A stretch of DNA of 64,000 nt. Source: Heliocidaris tuberculata (lineage: Eukaryota; Echinodermata; Echinoidea; Camarodonta; Echinometridae). A program made the position numbers and the translations under genes. Each line of letters opens with the position of its first letter. The first letter of the stretch is position 1. The notes under the pieces are model-generated. The model was not told the DNA's origin, did not search any database, and saw only the letters and a list, made by a program, of their open reading frames with translations. The stretch lies in the NCBI GenBank assembly GCA_025618425.1, contig CM046836.1, forward strand, positions 12,383,176 to 12,447,175. Direction: 5' to 3'. Shown in pieces: positions 1 to 12,168 of this stretch.

Positions 1-2380
1 ATCAAAACTGAAATTATTTAAATGCTAAGACTTCTTTTCATAATATACCACACGCTCATAAACATTATGACAAGAATTTTGTAGAATTGGGTATGTAGCG
101 TGTCCTCAATTTATCCACTATTAACTCAAATAATTAATTTTTTAAATGGCATACAATCTTGCCAGTTTTTGCCGAGACTTTCGTCAATACATTATGCAGG
201 CCGTACTAGGCCTACTATAATCAAATCCTACTATGATCAGGACATGGATATTTTGTTGCACCTAAGGTTCTCAATATCTGAACGTCGACTTGTCGTTGTG
301 ATACCCCACGAACAAGTTGCGATCGATGTGAAATGTAGGGAAAATCAATACAGACGCCGTCTGCATTTAAACGTGGTATCAAATGTTGGTCTACTTCATA
401 CATGCTTCACTGAAGCATTCATTATTAAGGCTTTAAAACTGTACGACATGGTTTCTGATCAATCGAAGGGCGTTGTAATAATGTCCTTAGCTTCATACGA
501 TGGATATGCCAAGTAGGCCTAATAGGGTATCATGAAATGGTATATGGTTATGAATGTAGGATGGTGAAAGTGAAACATCTATAGCAAAATATAATAAAAT
601 GTTTAAACGAGAGGGAAGAGGATACAGAAGAGAAAAGCTGATACGAACAAATGACTAAAATGAGTTTTGAAAGAATGAAAATAAGGAAATGAGAATAGAA
701 AGTAAAGTGCAGACATTATCAAGGTCAAGAAGGCGTGGTTTGTCAGCACAGTCTATATAAAGGAAGAAATTAATGTGGTAGACAAGATAAAACCATAAGA
801 AGCAGGTTGAAAGGAAGTAGAATGCAAGAGGGAAAATAAAGAAATAATATTCCGAAGTACACAAACAGTATCTTGTTTTAGGATAAGGAATAAAAAATAA
901 TAGGCTTATATTATACCAGAGCTCCAAATTACATTTGTATAATGATTATAGAGTTTAAAGGCCGACAACACACAGGAACGAAATTCAACGTGTCATAAAA
1001 AGGCTTGGTCCGGAAAAAAAAGAGGGTGTATCTCCCCCACGCATATCTTCAAGATGAGATTAAATAGGATTAAAAGAAGTCACTCAACCGAAACAAACAA
1101 ACCAATCCTTGTCTATCTGTGGAGTGGACTCTTCAGTAGATAATATGTACATTATGCCCACTGAATAAATCAAAACAGTAAGTCGTGTGTATAGTCCTAC
1201 GTGTAAACTTTGAGCGAGCCGAATGTGGTTTTAACCTTCTTTGAATGTGTTTCATACGGATTCTTTACTAATGAGTAAATCTGGTTCTGAATTATATTCC
1301 TAGTTTTTCCTACCTCATGCCCTTCCCCTAAATTGTTTTCATGTTTCTAGATAAGTTTCGGGAGAAAATGTATCAGCGATGTAACAACTATCATTTCTTC
1401 TTCTTCTTCATCGTCCCATACTCCCATGTACCTACTGATTTTATTCTTGTAAATCCCGTATTCCAACGTCTTTAAACTTCCTCATTTCAAACTCCTTCCT
1501 GATGTTCTCGTTTTCCATATTTTGTAAAGACAAGCCAACCCTTTTAATACGGACATACAAGAAGTCTGTTCCTGTTCCCTGTTCTTTGACACGCCCCTAT
1601 CTGCAGTCTCGAAATACCTCCTCGCGCCTCTCAGCAAAAGTTTCAATTCTTCCAAACTTTTTCCGACTTGACTGCACAATAACAAAAGTTTTTCTTTTGC
1701 ACCAAACAGTGAAATATCAACACGCCGAGGACAAGTCCCTATTTCTCCCATCATAACGTGTCTATTTGATTTGACATTTAGATTGTCTGTTCGCCATGTC
1801 TGGCAAGTATCTGCAGAAGCCACACACCTCACTATGTGCTCAGCCTCGTACCCCAATCGAACTGAAGAGATCGACACTAGACCGAAATACCGAACAAAAA
1901 ATATTACATTTCTCCCAATGGCCAAGATATTGATCGACTTGGTGTCTTAGTGGAGGTGTGACTGGGATTTCATTTTTTTTGGTGTTTTCTTTGGGTGAAC
2001 CAAAGTCTTGTGTCGAGCCTTGTGTCGAGCCTTTGTGGTGTTCATTGTCTGCATCTGACATTATAAACATGACCTCTCACCAAAGACATATTTGTCAAAG
2101 ACAAGCAAGATGAGTGTAAACTCTCCAACCCGTCTTGAAGATCGAGGGGAACTTGAAACGCCCCGCAGTTGACACCTCGACACTCCAGACATGCGAGACG
2201 AGCCCCATTTCTTAAACCGTCCTGCATGGTGGAGTGTTGCCACTCGCCCAACAAGCTACTGACTGACTGACTTTATACATTTTCATTTCCGTCATAATCC
2301 ACAGCCTCATGGATGGCAAATGGGGACAAGGGGCATTTTGCCCCCGCTCCAGCCAATGCTTTCGATTCCCCCACTTTCGA
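1..2380. other. No recognised gene; unassigned sequence
   Basis: Both strands carry short open frames, the largest about 138 residues at 100-516 (+) and 147 residues at 1482-1925 (-). I recognise no domain in any of them. The stretch 2060-2260 is more GC-rich than its surroundings and is open on the minus strand, but it has no convincing acceptor and donor pair or known motif. Confidence 0.4.
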
Positions 2381-2915
2381 TTATAGGGAAAGTCCACCCT
2401 AGTATTTCGTTGATTTGAATAAAAGCAGAAAATGAGAGAAACAGATTAGTGAAAGTTAGAGCAAAATCCGATAAGAAATAAGAAAGTTATGAATTTTTGA
2501 AGTTGTAATCAATCAAACACAAATTGGCAACTCCGTGACGTATCTTGCTAGCTACTCTCACATTTGCTCCGTACAGAAACTTTCATAAATTTTAATTTTA
2601 TTAGTTTATAATGAAGGGATAAATTTGTTTTCATACAGGTTTTGTGTAAAAAAACAACAAAACCATATGAGCCATGATTATATCTAAGGTATACGTGTAA
2701 CTGAATATTTTCTTCAGAGAAAATGGAAATTAATGATTTTCGGGTACAGGGCTGGGGCAAATGGGAGAGCAGCTCGCTGATTGATTACAACTTCAAAAAC
2801 TCACAACTTTCTTATTTCTTATCGTATTTTGTTCAAACCTTCACTGATCTGTTTCATACATTTTCTGCTTTTAAAAAAAAAACCATTTAGTAATCAGGGC
2901 GGACTTCCCCTTTAA
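2381..2915. mobile_element. Foldback MITE with TTAA-type ends
   Basis: The two ends are inverted copies of one another over about 125-130 bases (2386-2512 against 2784-2911). The outer right end reads, in reverse, TTAA followed by AGGGGAAGTCCGCCC. The left end reads TTATA followed by GGGAAAGTCCACCC. Both arms continue through AAAAGCAGAAAATG and AAGTTGTAATCAATC. About 260 non-palindromic bases lie between the arms and no transposase is encoded. TTAA flanks suit piggyBac- or Kolobok-type elements, but superfamily is inferred from the flank only. Confidence 0.75.
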
Positions 2916-4134
2916 TAATTCCGTTGGCATATGGGGCCTACAAAAAAGGCGCAGTAGGTGTAATAATGTTATCATGATTAAAAATATAAGCCTATCATTC
3001 CTGATCAATTTGTTAATACGTTTAATTTTTTGCCCCCCCCCCCCCCAACAAGGAAGATTCACACGCTTTGCCAAAAAAAAAAAAAAAAGAAAGAAAAACC
3101 TATAATAATCTTGCGAGCAGTATTAACCATCACTGTAGACTGGTATACATATATATTAACCATCATTGTAGACTGGTATTTTTCTTAACCTTATAAAGCA
3201 TTATACTGTGTTCCGAACGGATTGAATGTGAAATCAAATTCTAATTACTAGTAAGACGTAGAGGGTTCAATGCAGTACCATTCAATATCGATTATTTCAA
3301 TGACACCAACATTCGTCATAAAGCCTACTGAAAATTATGCAAAGCTAAACTGCATTTTAACGAGTTTACGTTATTCTTTATATTCTTTACGTTTATCTTA
3401 TCAACAATACAATGAATACGTTGATGATCGATCTGCTAAATAGTCGGAATAGATTGGACTGATTGTTGTTAAAAGGTATGAATTACGCCACCTGCCCCCT
3501 CCCACGAACAGAAAAAGCTCGAGGCTTAATGATCGACTCTGTGATTATACCCAAATGAGTCATACACTCTAACCAAGTAGTTATCACAGAAATAGGAATT
3601 TATGGTCTCTCTCTTATACCAAGGAGTTATCACAGAACTCCTTGCTTATACCATGTATACCACTCGATATATCATTTCTTCCGCACCCACCGCTATTTTT
3701 TTCTCAAGGCATAACGCCAGCTTTATATATGATGCCAGACCACAGAGCCAGACAATAGCAGCATTGTATTATGCCTGGTTTATTGATATGGAATATAAAA
3801 CTGAATATAATGGCTCCATTCGTTGCTGGTTCCTTAAATTGGGCTGAAGGCTGAGGAAGTAACCAATGAATTCTTGTGATTACTGAAGAAAAAAAAAATC
3901 ATGAAAAAAAAAAAAGAAAGTTAAAGGAAGAGTCCACACGCTCTATGAGGTTGACTCTCGCCTCTTTCGAATGACCTTATCCTCATCAACTATTGTGATA
4001 CCCCAGTCACGAGGACAAGACCGCCAAGGTCGACAACAGTTACATTTCCCTGAACAGACCGAGCAAAAATTACATTGCCCCAAAATAACGGCTAGGAATC
4101 GGTCCGCTTAGAGTCGGTCAGGGGTAGGTTCGGC
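2916..4134. other. Non-genic stretch with simple repeats
   Basis: A run of 14 C lies near 3032 and a poly-A tract near 3074. A direct duplication follows at about 3121-3180: the phrase CATCACTGTAGACTGGTAT recurs with one change about 32 bases later. A small inverted repeat (AAGGAGTTATCACAGAACTCCTT) lies near 3621-3645 and resembles sites near 14703 and 22468. No gene is seen. Confidence 0.5.
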
Positions 4135-4211
4135 GGGGTAACCTCGCTAGTCATAAGGACCGCTATCCATAACGCGTGACAAATGAATAGCGGTCCTTAT
4201 GAATAGCGAGC
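4135..4211 (+). repeat. Foldback repeat, CGCTATTCATAAGGAC family (single unit)
   Basis: The segment starts GGGGTAACCTCGCTAG, reads TCATAAGGACCGCTATCCAT, then GCGTGACAAATGAATAGCGG, and closes TCCTTATGAATAGCGAG. It can therefore fold on itself through the CGCTAT..CATAAGGAC words. The same sequence, in reverse orientation and with extra internal modules, occurs at 59680-59952, sharing the GGGGTAACC boundary. No coding content; the family is not one I can name. Confidence 0.75.
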
Positions 4212-7200
4212 AGACCCGGGTTCGGCGATGTACATGACAGAACGTGCACCCAATTACGGCACTTATGTCTCCAATATTGATGCGGTAAATGACTTCTGAG
4301 GTCGGATCCATCACACTCATAAAATAACCCTCCACACCCGCACTCACACCAATTCCTTTTAACTTGATGAATATGCATATTAGAGGTCAATATTATAACA
4401 TCAGTCATAGCAGCTAAGGTCAACTACAAGTAATTAAGCATTAATCTTTTGAATGGTCATAAAGCGGTACACAATCGAGAGATTAATAATGAGTTATTGC
4501 CAATTTTAAACGAAGACTTAATTACACCAGGTCATCATGAAGGCTGGATCACTATACCATTGTCTGATTTATAATATGAAAGTCTCGAGTTCTAGCAAGA
4601 TGAAAACAATTCTCACAAGTTAATCCTCAAAAAAAATACGCAGAATGTTCAATGCGAAAATAAAAGATGATAACCTGTCCGACGAACTTGATGGAAAGTT
4701 TATAATAGCAAGAAGACCCAAAATGAGCAGATGAGCGAGAAAGGTGAAGAGATATAAAGGCGATAGACCTATTTGTGCGTGATTTTCAGTAACTTTTCGC
4801 AAGAAAATTTTTGTAGGTAAAAACAACAATTAAAAAGATAAATACTTCTGACAAGCTTTCTTTCGAAGGGCAAATCCATTATATTACTAGAACTCTGGAT
4901 TGCCTTTAATCTGGAGGATTTAGTATTCAGGAAAGGGGAGTTTGTTCCTAATCTAGGTGCCTCGATGGAACTGGAACTTTCAAGGCGGATGTCACATCTT
5001 GAAAGGAAACCCAACATTGTTGATAAGGCAGGAAAAAACGAGAGAGGAAAAAATACAGGAGACGATTTCTTTACGAGGTTTCCAGCACTTCCCTCGATAT
5101 GGAGGTGAATTAGGAAATAAATGGGCCTGGCTAATGAAATGGGTCTGGATAATGAGATACTCCGTCTGGATTTTACATCTTCTTTCCGAAGATCAACCAC
5201 GTTGCAGGTACATGATGCACTGCTGAATATAATGAATGATTCTAGCGTCCCACTTCGAACTCGTTAAAACGTTTCATTTTTCATGATGTACAAGAGACGT
5301 TGAAATGAATGGCCTTGGTCATTTTATTTCAGTGTAAATCCATACACAAACACATAGCTCCTTATTGTAAGTGTTACTCGTAATCAATTATTATAAAATA
5401 ATTATTAGTGTACTGTAATAACATTGCCATATCAGTTTGCTAGTGATAAAATCAAGTTAACCGACAGATGGTGATAACATCATTATCGAGAATCATAATA
5501 ATCAAATTTGATTATTTTGTGCAAAAGTGTTTAAAGAACACATGTGCCTATCATCACTAATATTTAACATTCTTACATTAGGTTGGTTTGTTTCTTTTTA
5601 TTTTCGTATAAATCAACATTTAAAAATACATATATACTGCAGAAACATATTACAAAGAAGCATGGCTGGTAGCCCATTATCAGCAGCAACTAGAATTGTT
5701 GCCGCTGTTCTTCCATGGGGCCGGCGTAAATAACTTAATACTAATTTACACAATACAAGTTACAAATAAAAAAGAAAGAAATGGTACAAGGGGGAAAAAA
5801 TGTGTTTATGAAACTCATGTTATTATTATTGTATGAGTGTAGTGGGTGTTCAAAAAAAAAAAAAAGAAAAAGAAAAACATATCACAGAAAGAAAACCTCA
5901 CCGTTGACGAGATATTTTCAATTAGGCAAATGACTCTGGAACAGAAAATTGACATTAATTCACTACTAGTCGTTTGATTTCCAGGAAAGTCACTGAATAC
6001 ATCTATTATACACGTGGTGCCTGCTTTGCACATTTAGTTCTTATTAATCATACATTAAGTTTTCGTCACTAATAAGGCCTTTTCTGTGAATATTAATTGT
6101 ATCGAAAGAACTCCTCTGAAATTGTCTCGTGAGTTTATGGGGCCCATAACACCATGGAATGTTCCAATCACATTGTATACAGCAGCAGTACATATATGAT
6201 GTCGTGATGTTACTCATAATAAAATGTCGTCAGACTGCAAGACCTTTTCCAGACACAGTTTGATCCCAGTCTTGGGTTAGTCACAAACGTGATGGAGTTC
6301 CAGGCAATCTCTGGATTTGGCGTTATTGAGTCATACTTTTTTAAAGGTCCCGTTTAACTTTTTTCAAGAGAGATGTTGAAAAATCAGTCCAAGAAGGCAT
6401 GGAAAGGAAGACTACACTATACCCTCATATACATGGCATTTAAACTGAGCATATGCCCTACAGTTTTAACACAACGCAATTAGTGCATAAATATTATTTT
6501 GCAAGGTAATCCCTTTTACCACAACATATTGTATTCTACTGGATTTGCAAAATATTTCAGGCTCTGAAGTATCGGGTAGAACACCATAAGTTCATTAGAT
6601 GACAAATTGGCTTTTGTAGAGGGCCATGCACAGATGCATATCTAGAGGACATCAGAATTGCCTTATTATCTCTCGACAGACTACATTCCATACTGCCCCC
6701 CCCCCCACCACCACCACCCCGCCATTTGTAGAGCATCTGTCACATTTATTGTGTTTATTCCCTACACACATTGGACACGCGCTAATTGCATTCGAGGACA
6801 CGCAATAGTGATCAAATGTGGCTTAAAGAGCCCTGTGTACAGAAATTCAATATTCAAAATCCTTTGGTAATAATAATAATGAGTTCACCCACACATATTG
6901 CCATCAGTTTATTTGGGAAAATATGCTAAAATTGTATCCGAAGGACATACCCCCCTTGTAAACCAATGGTATACATGAGCACTGAAACATCTAAAGATTG
7001 GTATGACAGAGAAGTAAACAATATCGATAATTATTGCTGGAGAAGCAATGAAATATGAAAGAAGGTAGTTGTTTCATACAGGCACAAAAGAGGCACCACT
7101 TTATCACTCCATACAGTGATCAAGTACATGTGCAACTTGATCCCAGAACGATAATTATCCTTCTAGAATTTCAAAGTACTTTTTGTACTGCAATTTTGTT

Positions 7201-9166
7201 TGCGATGCCTTGGTATAGGACCACGGTAAAGTCGGTAAATATCACCGAATGAGAAGGACTATGGTACGAATGTCCACTGACGAAAATAACTGCAAGGTGG
7301 GTTCAACAAAGCGCATAAGGGGGATCACATCATTATACACCAAGCCCTCCCAGACAAAAAGGCAAAAGCAAAAATTAGAAGACGATGTTTCAAACAACAA
7401 AAGTAAATGGTGTTGGTGAAAAAGAAGGGGCGGAGGTGGTTTTCGAGATCATTATCGGACCTTATACATCCTGGCCGAGACTCGAGTACAGGAAATGGGG
7501 TGGTTCCTGTTGATCATGCCCGGGAGGAATCCAAGGGCTCTATGGATTTATTATCAATGCTCCATCGATCTCCGTTTATTAAACACACTTCTTGCTTTTC
7601 TTTCCAAAGGATTTCCTCCATTTCATCCTTCCTATGTATTCATAACTTTAAGCAGATTGCTATATGAGTTTTCATAATGCGCTATCAAGAAAAGCGTCAT
7701 TTATTCTGCATGGGAGATGGGGTGGGGATGGGAGGGGCAACATAATATCTTATCAACACGAATGAGGTATTGCTACATAACATTTTGTTTGTGGTTTGTT
7801 TGATTCGAACACATGCATATGTAGTTCATTTCAAATACAATAGTACATGTATTGTAATCACTGTTATGTTGGCAACATGTCCTTACTTTTTTGAAACAAT
7901 CACGCTTGAACGTATGCAAGGAATTCTGTCGACTACAGGTGAATATGAATTTTTAAAAATACATATGCAATCACCAATGAGGAAGTTACGGCTAAGTATC
8001 CATAGTTTCACTAATAACCCTTGCAATTAAAAAGAAAATTCATGGATGTAAATCCATTTTGCATAAATGGGAGCCTTGTTCCGTATCGCAATCATTCAAA
8101 CCTGTAAATGTCACATGCATAAATATCATCTGAAACATCTGGCCTTTCATATGGAGAACGTCACAAAAACAAATACTCTGACATGTCATCTTCCCCTAGA
8201 AAATTACCAGGTGTGGTTGATTAATTCCCTGTAAATTATACCTAAGTAACATGTCTTTGAATTTTGCATTAGGAATTGTATTAAGGAAACCTTGAATCAG
8301 AAAATGAAATCACAAGACATGCTTACCCACCCCGAGTAGAATCATTGGTTGGATTTGAAACCATGGGTATAACCCGTTTCATTTTCTTCAATATTACTAC
8401 CTTAAGTTAGGGGGTTGAGATAACAAAGACCTTGACAAACACGACATATGACTTTCAAACATTCTGTAATAAGAAGAGCAATAATCTTGCATTTACTCAT
8501 AAAACATCTGCATGAGCTAGATAAATACATGATACAAGAATACCCTCCCTGATATTACAGACAGTGGCATAGCTAACGATGATGTGTAGCAAACGATGCT
8601 GAATTTTTCCTGAATGTTTTGGGCTTTTTCCAAATTCTTGAAACAGCTTTCCCTTTGACCTGTGACCCATATTTTTAACAGTCAGTCCATGACCTTTCTC
8701 CCTCTCTCGGGGTCTTTAGGGTCTCAGAAGAGAAATTTGATGTCATCAGTCAATCACTGGGACTTGTTGCCATTTCGCCAGTCATACCAGTGTTGTTTAC
8801 TTTTTTCACAGGGCGTCTGTAGTGTTTTGATAGACTTTGAAGCTCGTGTGCAAAAGCTTAACGGAGCAAACGACCTTATGTGACCTTTGAACTCTGAAAG
8901 GATGTAGGTCAATCTACGGGAGGGCTTGGAGAGCGTGTCATTTGATCAGACGTTGAGTCAAAGAATTCTCTAAAATCGACGGTATCTCACAGCTACATGT
9001 ATCAGTAAATTATCGGGAAGCTACATGTCTGCCAAAACATATTCAGGGATATTAGGAAGTTATGAAAAGCAAATTCTGATGCATCATATCAAACTTTTGG
9101 GGAAGTTACAAAATTTGTCAAAAGAGAGTCCTAATTATCATGGTTGTAATTCCAGTTCAAACATGA

Positions 9167-9170
<4 letters not shown>
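4212..9170. other. Long unassigned intergenic region
   Basis: About 5 kb without a recognisable gene on either strand. It should contain later fascin exons if introns were short, but scanning the minus strand I found no match to trefoils 3 or 4. It contains a poly-A/AAAG stretch near 5851 and a poly-C/CCA tract near 6696-6720. Several TGACC/GACCTTTGA words cluster at 8655-8890. Confidence 0.4.

Positions 9171-9172
<2 letters not shown>

Positions 9173-9202
<30 letters not shown>
9173..9202. repeat. (TA)n microsatellite
   Basis: Uninterrupted AT dinucleotides of about 30 bases, inside the expected first intron downstream of the fascin first coding exon. Confidence 0.9.
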
Positions 9203-9206
<4 letters not shown>

Positions 9207-9695
9207 TTGTTACAAAGAGAACCGAATTCGGTGTTGAGGAAGTTCCGCCTCCATATTCAAGGCGGGCAACACTTGGACCAACTCCATTCCACAATATGTT
9301 CCTACATGAAAAATATCAATTACACGTGATTCCTTTGAAAATTGGCATCAACTCTCTAATCCCATACATAAAATAGGCACTTCGGCATAAATTACTCCCA
9401 GGTCAATTTTCAACAACAAATTCCCCCCAAAAATGTTGGACCCAACACTATATCCAACTACAAGTCTAACATAGAACACAAATCCAATACTAACCCTATA
9501 TATCTTTGATGAAATTAACCCCGAAGCAACTGCCGCCAGACCAGATAGCATATCACCTGCTTATGAGGTGACTTTGATCAGTGGCAAAGGAGGGTGCACT
9601 GTGACAATTTTGATGAAAATGATTTTAATATAAATTGATTAGAATGAATCAATGATGATCAAGATGGTTTAGATAGTTAGTATTTGTATCCTTAC

Positions 9696-10521
9696 CTTGT
9701 TTTAGTGATGCATACTTTCCACCCAACTCGAAGGCACCTTGTGGACAGCTATCCTCTAGGATGAAGTAATTTGCTTTGGTCAGACCAGCCTTGGTAGAGG
9801 ACTTCAGAACCCTGGTTCCGCTGTCAACTCCTAAGTGGCGTCCATTGTTGTCCCTTAGTACCAGGTGACCAGATGTGAAGATGAGAGTGAACTGCGACTC
9901 TTCGTTAGTCGAGCGAGCAAGCTGCCCATTGGCTTGGACAAACTTTCCGTTGAAGGCCTCCAGACCGTACTTTCCTTTTCCTAGGTAGACCAGGGTCAAC
10001 GTGGAATCGGCTCCCCATGGTACCAGCTCGTCAACCACCACGCTGTCTTCGCCCTCTTCGTTGGTTTTGAGATGCGCGTAGCGTTGGTGCTGGACGTTCT
10101 TCATACAGACCTGCGGGTGGATTGCCAGTTGGACAGTCCAGTTTGCTGAAGGATTGCTGGTGCTGGAATCACTGCATGTCAGCTCATCACCATTGCATGC
10201 GAGGTACCTCTGGTGTGAGACATTCTTTAAGGCCCATTTGCCATCGGCTTGCAGCTCGATTTCGAATCCTGTATCCTTGTCTTCCGTCCTATCCTCAATA
10301 TTGCAATAGACGTTACCATTCTTATCTGCAGAGAGGAAGTTTCCGGAGGGCGCCTTCAAATAGCTGATCGTGCTGTTCTCTTCCTGCTCTAAGGTCCATA
10401 CTTGCTTTGCTTTTAATGATGCTCCTGATGCATTGACTTTGCCACCGAATTTCTCAGCGGTAAGGTATCTCCCGGCCGAGTTGACCAGGCCGAACTTGTA
10501 TTTTAAATCCATCTTAGGCAT
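9696..10521 (-). CDS. fascin: Fascin, first coding exon (trefoils 1-2)
   Basis: Fascin cross-links actin filaments into straight bundles in filopodia, microvilli and embryonic cell protrusions. The exon encodes 275 residues plus one base. The start reads MPKMDLKYKFGLVNSAGRYL, the usual fascin N-terminus. Two beta-trefoil domains follow (about residues 7-135 and 136-255), with the recurring phrases GKYGLEAFNGKF and NNGRHLGVDSGTRV, then the beginning of trefoil 3 (GGKYASLKQ). Ser35, in VNASGASLKAKQ, corresponds to the protein kinase C phosphosite Ser39 of human fascin 1. The exon ends at a clean donor, ACAAG|GTAAG, splitting a Gly codon after its first base. The reading frame runs on for 15 codons into the intron before a stop, which is not coding. 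Full-length fascins are about 490-500 residues, so the remaining exons lie to the left and were not identified. The sequence is very close to sea-urchin fascin as I remember it; identity was not computed. Confidence 0.95.
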
Positions 10522-10556
10522 TGTGATTTAGATTTGATGTCCTCGAGCGAGCACTT
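10522..10556 (-). other. Fascin 5' UTR segment with upstream splice acceptor
   Basis: On the minus strand the ATG is preceded by 35 bases and then by TTTGCCTTTCAG, a good acceptor (AG at 10558-10557). This suggests the 5' UTR is split by an intron and that the true promoter and first exon lie further right. The acceptor is inferred from sequence only. Confidence 0.6.
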
Positions 10557-10558
10557 CT

Positions 10559-12141
10559 GAAAGGCAAATAAGAACAAAATTTCATTTTAAAGAAATCGAT
10601 ATTCAATTATTTCATAGAAAAATAATAAACAAGTACTCACAAGAATATTTCATGACGTTTCAACTTTAAAGTAAGTTTTAGCTCCTGGCAGTGGTCACCT
10701 CATAGTTTCTGATTTCAGATTTCAGATTTAAACTTTGTTTCATTTTATTTTCATTTTTCAAAGTATATAACAATAACTATTGTGAAATTAACAATATAAA
10801 AAAAATAATTGACAACGCAAAAGCAAAATAAAGAGCATTAACGTTTGAGTTGTAAGAAAAAGATAACAGGGAATACTATCCATCGGAGTAATTATGTGAA
10901 AATGAGAATGAAAACAGAGACCAGCAAAGAAGCAGAGCTGGTAGGAGTGCTTGTCCCTGGCAAAAGGTATATTATAATTTATGAAATACATAAAGGCTAG
11001 ACTTGGCAATCATGCATACCATGGAAAAGGGGAAATGAAAAAAGAATAAGAAAGGGAAGAGAGTAGGAAAGGAGGAAATAAAAGGTGGAGAAAAATAAAA
11101 AGAAGCCAGATGCAGAAAGAAGACAGATACATGGCCATGGAAAGCAAACAAATCATTAATAAAACAAACACAGCAAAAAAAAACCCCCCCAAAAAACACT
11201 TTCTATCGAGAGGAAAGATATTGTTAAAAAAAAACCAAAAAGCTGGAAACAGTAAGGAGTAAACTTTACAAAAGACGGAACAAGAAGGACAATGTGGCAG
11301 GTGGGGATGGTAAAGAAGGGAGGATTGATGGGTTCCCAGTACTGGCAACGTTTTAGCATGCTTGTGGAGAACGGGAAGGAACTACATCTACAATCACAAT
11401 AATGTAGTGGCAGGTGTGGACCTTATAGCTGTTCAGTATATTCAACATTTACATTTCAGCTGGATAACATTTCTTCTTAAACATTGGTGAACCTCCTCTA
11501 TATATTTTAGGGATCTAATTGAATTCTATATCAATAAAAAGTAAAAAGTAAATAACTTAGTGTATACATATAATTATTATAATCGGGAGCACACGACTAT
11601 AATCATGATAAGGCAATATTCCAAAGATAAAATCCATGATTTCCACAAAGTCGAGGAGAACAACAGAAGCCCTTCAACTGCTGATAACATTATAATGGGA
11701 GGTCGAGGGTGTTAATTTGCTCTTGTGAAATACAAGCATTGTGTTATACTAGAAATACATGCATTGACAAATGTTGAACTACTCATAAAAGTCAATGTGG
11801 ACTTTAACCACGAAACTTCGGATGAACCGAGGGTTTACAACTTGTTCCCATTTGTACTCATTCGCTCTAGGGCGGCTGGACCTATAAAATCCAGGGATAT
11901 CAGCAATGATCAGGCTCAGCTTACCAATGACGATAAATATCTATTAGTATTAATATTCATAGCTGTTACACTTACAGGACGAATAAAATTGATCAAACAA
12001 GCCTCGAGCGTTTGACAATGTAATTTCTGTTTACATTACATTTCAAATAATAGTGTAATTGTTCGTGCAAAGGCAATTAAGTACGATAAATGTCTCTTTT
12101 AAGCATTTGTACAAACTGATAGCGCTTGTATTGGGTTGTAC
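10559..12141. other. Probable fascin 5' intron or upstream region, no gene seen
   Basis: AT-rich sequence with purine-rich stretches at 11030-11290. Long frames there on the minus strand are compositional (Phe/Ser/Pro-rich) and are not called. The fascin promoter is presumably somewhere here or further right, but no core promoter can be pinned down by reading. Confidence 0.4.
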
Positions 12142-12168
12142 CAGGGAAATGTAAGTTACATTTCCCTG
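12142..12168. repeat. Perfect short inverted repeat
   Basis: Arms CAGGGAAATGTAA and TTACATTTCCCTG, 13 bases each, are separated by a single G. The same right-arm word occurs near 4040-4053. It could be the remnant of a miniature element end or a binding site; nothing further supports either. Confidence 0.6.

Noticed and set aside
100..516. Open frame of 138 codons
   Set aside because: No known motif, no splice context, overlapped by a frame on the other strand.
1..9650. Remaining fascin exons on the minus strand
   Set aside because: I scanned for trefoil 3-4 motifs such as GKYW and NRP but found none; introns may be long or the exons outside the window.
11010..11348. Phe/Leu-rich membrane-protein-like frames on the minus strand
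   Set aside because: Compositional artefact of a purine-rich plus strand.
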